Positions 1-64,000 of a DNA stretch of 64,000 bases are shown one piece after another; the stretch's first letter is position 1, and every line of letters begins with the position of its first letter. Origin of the DNA: Erinaceus europaeus (lineage: Eukaryota > Chordata > Mammalia > Eulipotyphla > Erinaceidae); assembly GCF_950295315.1 (NCBI RefSeq), contig NC_080179.1, positions 71,670,615 through 71,734,614 of the forward strand, given 5' to 3'. The translations under genes and the position numbers were made by a program. The notes below the pieces were generated by a model. The model did no database searches, had not been told where the DNA came from, and saw only the letters and a program-made list of their open reading frames with translations.

Positions 1-72
1 ATGATTTAAATTTTTAAAAACAGGCTGTACAATTCGATGGACTGTTTCATTGTGAATAACATACACATGTTA

Positions 73-22118
<22,046 letters not shown>

Positions 22119-22244
22119 CGTCGGGCTCACACTGCTCCGCCGGCGGCCACCGCCGCTGCATGTACCAACAAGGAGCGATCTGAGTGGCTGGCGCCCGCCG
22201 GGGCCAAAGGTGAAAGGCTGCCCGGCGCTGCGGGGCGGGAGCAG

Positions 22245-22325
22245 CGGAGCCAATAGGCTGACGGGCTGCCCCGCCGGCCAATCAGCGCGCGCCGTCGACA
22301 CGCAGCTCGGCGGCGATTGGCCTCC
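22245..22325 (-). promoter_or_regulatory. PRPF40A proximal promoter CCAAT cluster
   Basis: Three CCAAT cores lie 130-200 bp upstream of the PRPF40A start: CCAAT at 22250-22254 and 22278-22282 on the plus strand, and ATTGG at 22316-22320. The spacings are 28 and 38 bp. The motif is the NF-Y core. No TATA box is visible. Confidence 0.65.
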
Positions 22326-22461
22326 GGCTTCTGCCTCACTCGGCGGCGCCTGCATCTGGGGGGGGGGGGGGGGGCCGGGAGCTTAGGGAAGTTTCTGCGC
22401 CGAGCCCACTCCACGGAAAACTCTTTTTGGGCAACTTCCTCTTAGCGTGGGGGGGGCGGGA

Positions 22462-22464
<3 letters not shown>

Positions 22465-22492
<28 letters not shown>
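22465..22492. repeat. (GA)n tract in the promoter
   Basis: About 14 GA units between the two genes; a GAGA/purine tract with unpaired-strand potential. Confidence 0.9.
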
Positions 22493-22494
<2 letters not shown>

Positions 22495-22840
22495 CTGGGT
22501 CCCGGCTGCCCGAGCGGGGACCGCCTCACCCCTTGGGGGGGTGGGGGTGAGGTCGTGGGGGACTTGACACCTTTAGCCCCAGCCCCAGTCCCGTACGCCC
22601 CACAAACCTGAGTCCACCGGGGCGGGGGTGGGCGGGGTGGGGGCGGGGGAGGCTGCGTCTAGCGTTAGCCGGGGCCCTGGGCCGGGGGCGCGCGCGCGTG
22701 CTCGAGGCGGAGGGGAGGGGCCGGAGGAACGGGTGTGATCTGTGTGTGCGCGCCGGCGGGAGAGCGCGCCGAGGGGCGACGGGGAGGGGCCGTGTCGAGC
22801 AGCCCCGCAGGGACGTGGAGGTAACCGCCGGTTTGCAGGA

Positions 22841-22860
22841 ACGGAAGCGGGGCGGCCAAT
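22841..22860 (+). promoter_or_regulatory. ETS-like plus CCAAT pair in the middle of the divergent promoter
   Basis: ACGGAAGCGG (ETS core CGGAAG) at 22841-22850 is followed by CCAAT at 22856-22860. It lies between the two genes and could serve either. Confidence 0.45.
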
Positions 22861-23079
22861 GTGAGCGGGAGGAAGACTCCCGGGGGTATGGGCTGGGCAC
22901 TAGGATGCGGTGGCGGCGGCCTCTGGAGCCGGGCGGCGGCTTCTCCCTGCGGGGCTCGCTGCACCCCTTCTCTCCCCCGCCAGGATTCCGCCTCTAAGCG
23001 AGATCCGCGCACCTCGGCTCCGGCTCGGGCCGCTCCGGGCCGCCACAATTGCCCATCCCCGCCCCTTGTGCGCCCCGAC

Positions 23080-23200
23080 GCGCCTGCGCGGGCCACTCGG
23101 GGGCGGGGCCGGAGCGCCGTCGCTGATTGGCTAGCGGCGGGGGGTGGGCGGGGCGAGCGGGAGCGCGGTCCGGCCCGGAGGCGGCGGCGTCTTTCCCGCC
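23080..23200 (+). promoter_or_regulatory. ARL6IP6 core promoter / 5'UTR region
   Basis: An NRF1-like GCGCCTGCGC at 23080-23089, a GC box around 23098-23109, an ATTGG (inverted CCAAT) at 23126-23130 and a second GC box near 23146-23155 lie within 120 bp of the ATG. TATA-less, as expected in a CpG island. Confidence 0.6.
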
Positions 23201-60620
<37,420 letters not shown>

Positions 60621-61169
60621 ATCTGCACTGAAGCAAGTGGTATTCATGGCAAATCTTGTACATCATGGTTTCATAATAACAGAGGAGCTCCATCGCCTGT
60701 GAATAATCCCAGGAAAATCTTACTTATTGTGTGGTTCAGATAGTATATCGTCGTCATTTTGGACACCCTTTGAAAACATTGTAGAGCTTATCCATTGAGA
60801 ATACTTTGAGTATTAAGTTACAAATGCTTTCTCAAAAGGATGTTTCCTCATCCTGTTCATTCGACGGCAGCCCCCACCGAATTGAAGGCCCTCGCTCAAC
60901 TCAGGGCCGCTCTGGTGCTGGTGGTGTGCTCATTCCCTTTCTCTGCTTCTCTCTGCTCAAAAATGTCAACCTGGAGCAGTGAAGCCCTGGTGATAACTAG
61001 ACAAAGAAAAGTGTAAAATGTTTACTTCATCTTTTTTCTTTTGTATGTGTGATTTTTATAAACTGTAGAAAGCATTTTCATGAAAGTCAAACTCAAAAAC
61101 TTGAAAACAGGACACTGCTTTCTCTTGTGCATACTCCATTTCCAATAAGAAATACTGATAATACTTTGC

Positions 61170-61286
61170 TCCTACTCAGAACATTGCTCAGCGCTTGTCT
61201 GTAGCAGTGCAGGGTATTGAGCCTGGCACCTTAGAGTCTCAGGCATGAGAATCTGTTTGCATAACCATTATACTACTATCTCCTCT
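61170..61286 (-). mobile_element. Type C SINE in the ARL6IP6 3'UTR
   Basis: 'cagaacattgctcagcgctt' to 'cataaccattatactacta'. It would be transcribed as antisense SINE sequence in the mRNA. Confidence 0.8.
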
Positions 61287-61776
61287 ACTCTAATAATACC
61301 TTGGAGATGTAGAAATACTCCTTATTTGTTCATTATATTCAGAAAGTAAGCCCTGCCAGCTACTTCTACATTTTATAGATACTTTCAAATCAAAATACCT
61401 AGTTTTCAATATTTGTATAATCAGTAGAAGGTGCATTTCTATTTTTTAATGGGGTGTAATTTCTAATGTGTGTTTTTATATATTTGCTAATACGTACTGA
61501 AGTTGTATGTTTTTAAATTGTTACCTATCAAATATAATTGTTACTTTTTAAATGGTGCAAAACTAGTTAACATTTTGTCTTGTTTTTCTAAATAATACAT
61601 TGTCCTTAGTTTAAAGTTAAGCACTTATTTCTTAACAAAAAATGACAAATTTATATTATTTAAGCCGTTAAATATTGAGAAAATTGAAAATGTTGATATT
61701 TGTTTTCATGATTTCAAATGTTTATCTTGGTGTATGTACCATTACTTCAATAGAAAATGGTGTAATTTTTGTTTTT

Positions 61777-61782
61777 AATAAA
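61777..61782 (+). terminator. Candidate ARL6IP6 polyadenylation signal AATAAA
   Basis: A canonical hexamer followed at 61812-61835 by a T/G-rich stretch (GTTTGGTCTAGTTTGTTTC) that could serve as the downstream element. It is about 1.16 kb past the stop codon. Confidence 0.6.
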
Positions 61783-61972
61783 CTTAATCCTGAAAATTTT
61801 ACACTGAAAATGTTTGGTCTAGTTTGTTTCAAATGTCATTTAATTACCATAATATAAAAGGTGTACTTATTGATAATGTGTGTATAGATATATGTAATTT
61901 TTAAATGGTGCAATTTTCCCATTTAAATGGTATGTAGTTGTGTTAAGTTGTTTCCATAAAAATGATGCCCTG

Positions 61973-62245
61973 GGAGTCGGGCGGTAGCGCAGCGGGTTAA
62001 GTGCAGGTGGCGCTAAGCACAAGGACCAGTGGAAGGATCCCAGTTCGAGCCTCCGGCTCCCCACCTACAGAGAAGTCGCTTCACAGGCGGTAAAGCAGGT
62101 CTGCAGGTGTCTGTCTTTCTCTCCCCCTGTCTGTCTTCCCCTCCCCTCTCCATTTCTCTCTGTCCTATCCAACAACAATGACATCAATAATAACTACAAC
62201 AATAAAACAACAAGGGCAACAAAAGGAATAAATAAATAAATTTTA
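61973..62245 (+). mobile_element. Type A SINE, freshest copy, 15-bp target duplication
   Basis: AAAAATGATGCCCTG at 61958-61972 and 62246-62260 is identical. A-box-like TAGCGCAGCGG and B-box AGTTCGAGCCT are both present. It lies 190 bp past the AATAAA of ARL6IP6. Confidence 0.95.
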
Positions 62246-62596
62246 AAAAATGATGCCCTGATTTATATGTGTTTTCCTAACATCTATTTAAAAATTTACT
62301 TCATATTTGGAAAGATGAACTACTTAATATTTGGTTTTCCCAGGCCATCAAAACCCTTATACTAGGAAAATATTGTGTGAGATATTTATTGTGTGAAAGT
62401 GGTTTCAGACTTAATGGGAAATAGTGCACACAGTATGCTTCTTGCCTCTATAACTATTCCTGAGTATGTGATTTAATGAGGTTTCTAAAAGTTGTAATAC
62501 TTTTTTTTCTATTTAAACATTTTTTGTTGGAAGTGAGTTGCTGAGAAATGTTAAACTTAAATTATCTGAGAAATTTTTAGTTTAATATCAGCAAGT

Positions 62597-62638
62597 GTGT
62601 GAGTGTGAGTGAGTGTGTGTGTGTGTGTGTGTGTGTGT
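62597..62638. repeat. (GT)n microsatellite
   Basis: 'gtgtgagtgtgagtgagtg' passes into pure (TG)n of about 11 units. Confidence 0.92.
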
Positions 62639-62694
62639 AAGTATATACATTTAGTAGTTCCCACGCCCTCTCCAGCCTTTGACTCCAAATTGTT

Positions 62695-63803
62695 CTTTTT
62701 ATTTATTTACTTATTTATAAAAAGGAGACATTGACAAAACCATAGGATAAGAGGGGTACAATTTCACACATTTCCCACCACCAGAACTCCGTATCCCATC
62801 CCCTCCCCTGATAGCTTTCCTATATTTTATCCCTCTGGGAGTATGGACTCAGGGTCATTGTGGGCTGCAGAGGGTGGAAGGTCTGGCTTCTGTAATTGCT
62901 TCCCCGCTGAACATGGGCGTTGACAGGCTGATCCATACTCCCAGCCTGCCTCTCTCTTTCCCTAGTGGGGCAGGGCTCTGGGGAAGCGGAGCCCCAGGAC
63001 ATATTGGTGGGGTTGTCTGTGCAGGGAAATCTAGCTGGCATCATGATAGCATCTGGAACCTGGTGGCCAAGTAGTGAGGCTGAGGGGTTGACATACCACA
63101 CCTGATGTCTCTGGACACAGTCTGAAGTGAAGCATGCTGAGGTGGTACTCACTGTGTTGATTAGGTTGGGATCAGAAGATGCAATATCATTTGGTATGAA
63201 TTGAGAGAAGCATGCAGGAAAGTGAGCTCCCCGATAGAGGTTCCAGGACGGGAAATAAAGGCTCTATAGAGGGAGCAGGAGGTTCCTGCTGTCTTAGGGT
63301 TTAAGAAGACAATAGATAGTTATTGCTATAATCATATTACTTGGCAATTGGGTTAACTTTGAAAAATCCCTGTTAGGATTTGCTGTATCAGACACAACAT
63401 CACCATAATTTATGTCCTTTGACATTATTTGTATATAGCTGTGCCACTGGTTGCTTCTGTTCTCCCTAGTCTAAGCTTTTAAGAGAGTCAACATATCAAA
63501 AGACTCAGCCTATGGTCTATGCATTAAAGAGCTTGAGACATCCAATCAATTTTTCTCCTCTCATATTAATTAGTGATTTATATGACTACAAATAATAGGA
63601 GTGTATATAAACACCATTCCCACCACCAAAAGACTGTGTCCCATTCCCCCCTACCCCTTTGCCCCCAGCCCCAGTGAAGTAGAACTTCCACCCTCACCCT
63701 CAACCCAGATTTTCACTTGGTGCCTTTCTCCAAATTCAGTCAAGTCCTGCTTTTGAGTTTTCTTCTTTCAACTTCTGTTTATGACTGGGATCATCCCATA
63801 CTT
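62695..63803 (-). mobile_element. Antisense L1 with long 3'UTR (about 1.07 kb), 5' truncated
   Basis: The right end 'gggatcatcccatactt' (63787-63803) aligns with the L1 at 26580, just inside the ORF2 end region. The 820 bp beyond that are absent from the short type. Pieces of the same 3'UTR lie at 24406 and 32575. Confidence 0.65.
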
Positions 63804-64000
63804 GGGATGCATTGGATCGACCTTCTCGTGGTGCATCCCGTGAGTACCCATTCATTGGGGAAACTGACAATCCTTCCTAGCCGACTGAATCCACATGGGT
63901 CCCAGTCACTTTCAAAGCCAGCAACAAGCAGCTCCTGACAGCTTTCAACCTGACGCTGTTGACTGGCTACGGAAGAAGGGCAAACGCTAGAAGAAGAAGA
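63804..64000 (+). mobile_element. Unassigned repeat-like segment ending in (GAA)n at the window edge
   Basis: Begins with inverted arms GGGATGCA (63803-63810) and TGCATCCC (63832-63839), and ends 'ctagaagaagaaga'. A short-repeat 3' tail is typical of RTE-type retrotransposons. The minus-side border coincides with the L1 truncation point. I cannot name it. Confidence 0.4.

Larger units (their letters stand above)
60621..61800 (+). other. ARL6IP6 3' untranslated region (inferred extent)
   Basis: AT-rich sequence after the stop, up to roughly 20 nt beyond the AATAAA at 61777. It includes a SINE scrap at 60930-61010 and an antisense type C SINE at 61170-61285. The real cleavage site is inferred. 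Confidence 0.6.

Noticed and set aside
23144..23200. A longer ARL6IP6 N-terminus from the in-frame ATG at 23144
   Set aside because: The 19 extra residues are Gly-rich and promoter-derived, overlap GC-box sequence, and do not match the family start MSFAESG.
61973..62050. tRNA genes
   Set aside because: The A-box and B-box-like motifs belong to SINE heads. The cloverleaf pairs are not kept, and CT-rich SINE bodies follow.

Overview
The window is mammalian nuclear DNA, almost certainly from a hedgehog (Erinaceus-type). Two facts support this. It holds two neighbouring vertebrate genes in head-to-head order, with exons that read as intact protein. It is also full of a tRNA-derived SINE (a GGTTAAGCGCA-type head, a body around GAAGCAGGTCTGCAGG and an AACAAGGGCAACAAAA-type tail) that I know from erinaceid genomes. 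The species call rests on recall of those repeats and was not searched.

Layout. Positions 1-22118 (minus strand) hold the first seven coding exons of PRPF40A, a U1-snRNP-associated splicing factor. They cover the Met/Pro-rich N-terminus and both WW domains; the FF-domain exons lie beyond the left edge. Positions 21190-23760 are a CpG island with a divergent promoter; the two start codons are 1,082 bp apart. Positions 23201-60620 (plus strand) hold the whole of ARL6IP6, four coding exons giving 226 residues with three predicted membrane segments. A 3'UTR of about 1.2 kb follows, with an AATAAA at 61777. All thirteen introns or intron ends visible at exon borders use GT-AG, and the joined exons keep one frame, so both genes look functional. 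The rest, to 64000, is repeat-rich intergenic DNA.

The introns are a layered record of retrotransposition. There is an almost full-length but dead antisense L1 (26317-32158, 11-bp target duplication). Several 5'-truncated L1 copies occur on both strands. A young antisense L1 (to 58938) interrupts an older plus-strand L1. An 829-bp piece of L1 5' end, without a poly(A) tail, sits inside another L1's 3'UTR. There are about fifty SINE copies of at least four head/tail types; the labels A-D used below are mine. Two large minisatellites in ARL6IP6 intron 3 (34-bp and 24-bp units) appear to have grown from the heads of two adjacent SINEs.

I see no prokaryotic features, no CRISPR, no viral genes and no new gene system. 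The points most worth a second look are the SINE-born minisatellites (one carries nine CACGTG E-boxes), the poly(A)-less L1 insertion, the L1 foldback at 56142-56268, the two nested splice donors and overlapping uORF at PRPF40A exon 1, and an unassigned repeat at the right edge.
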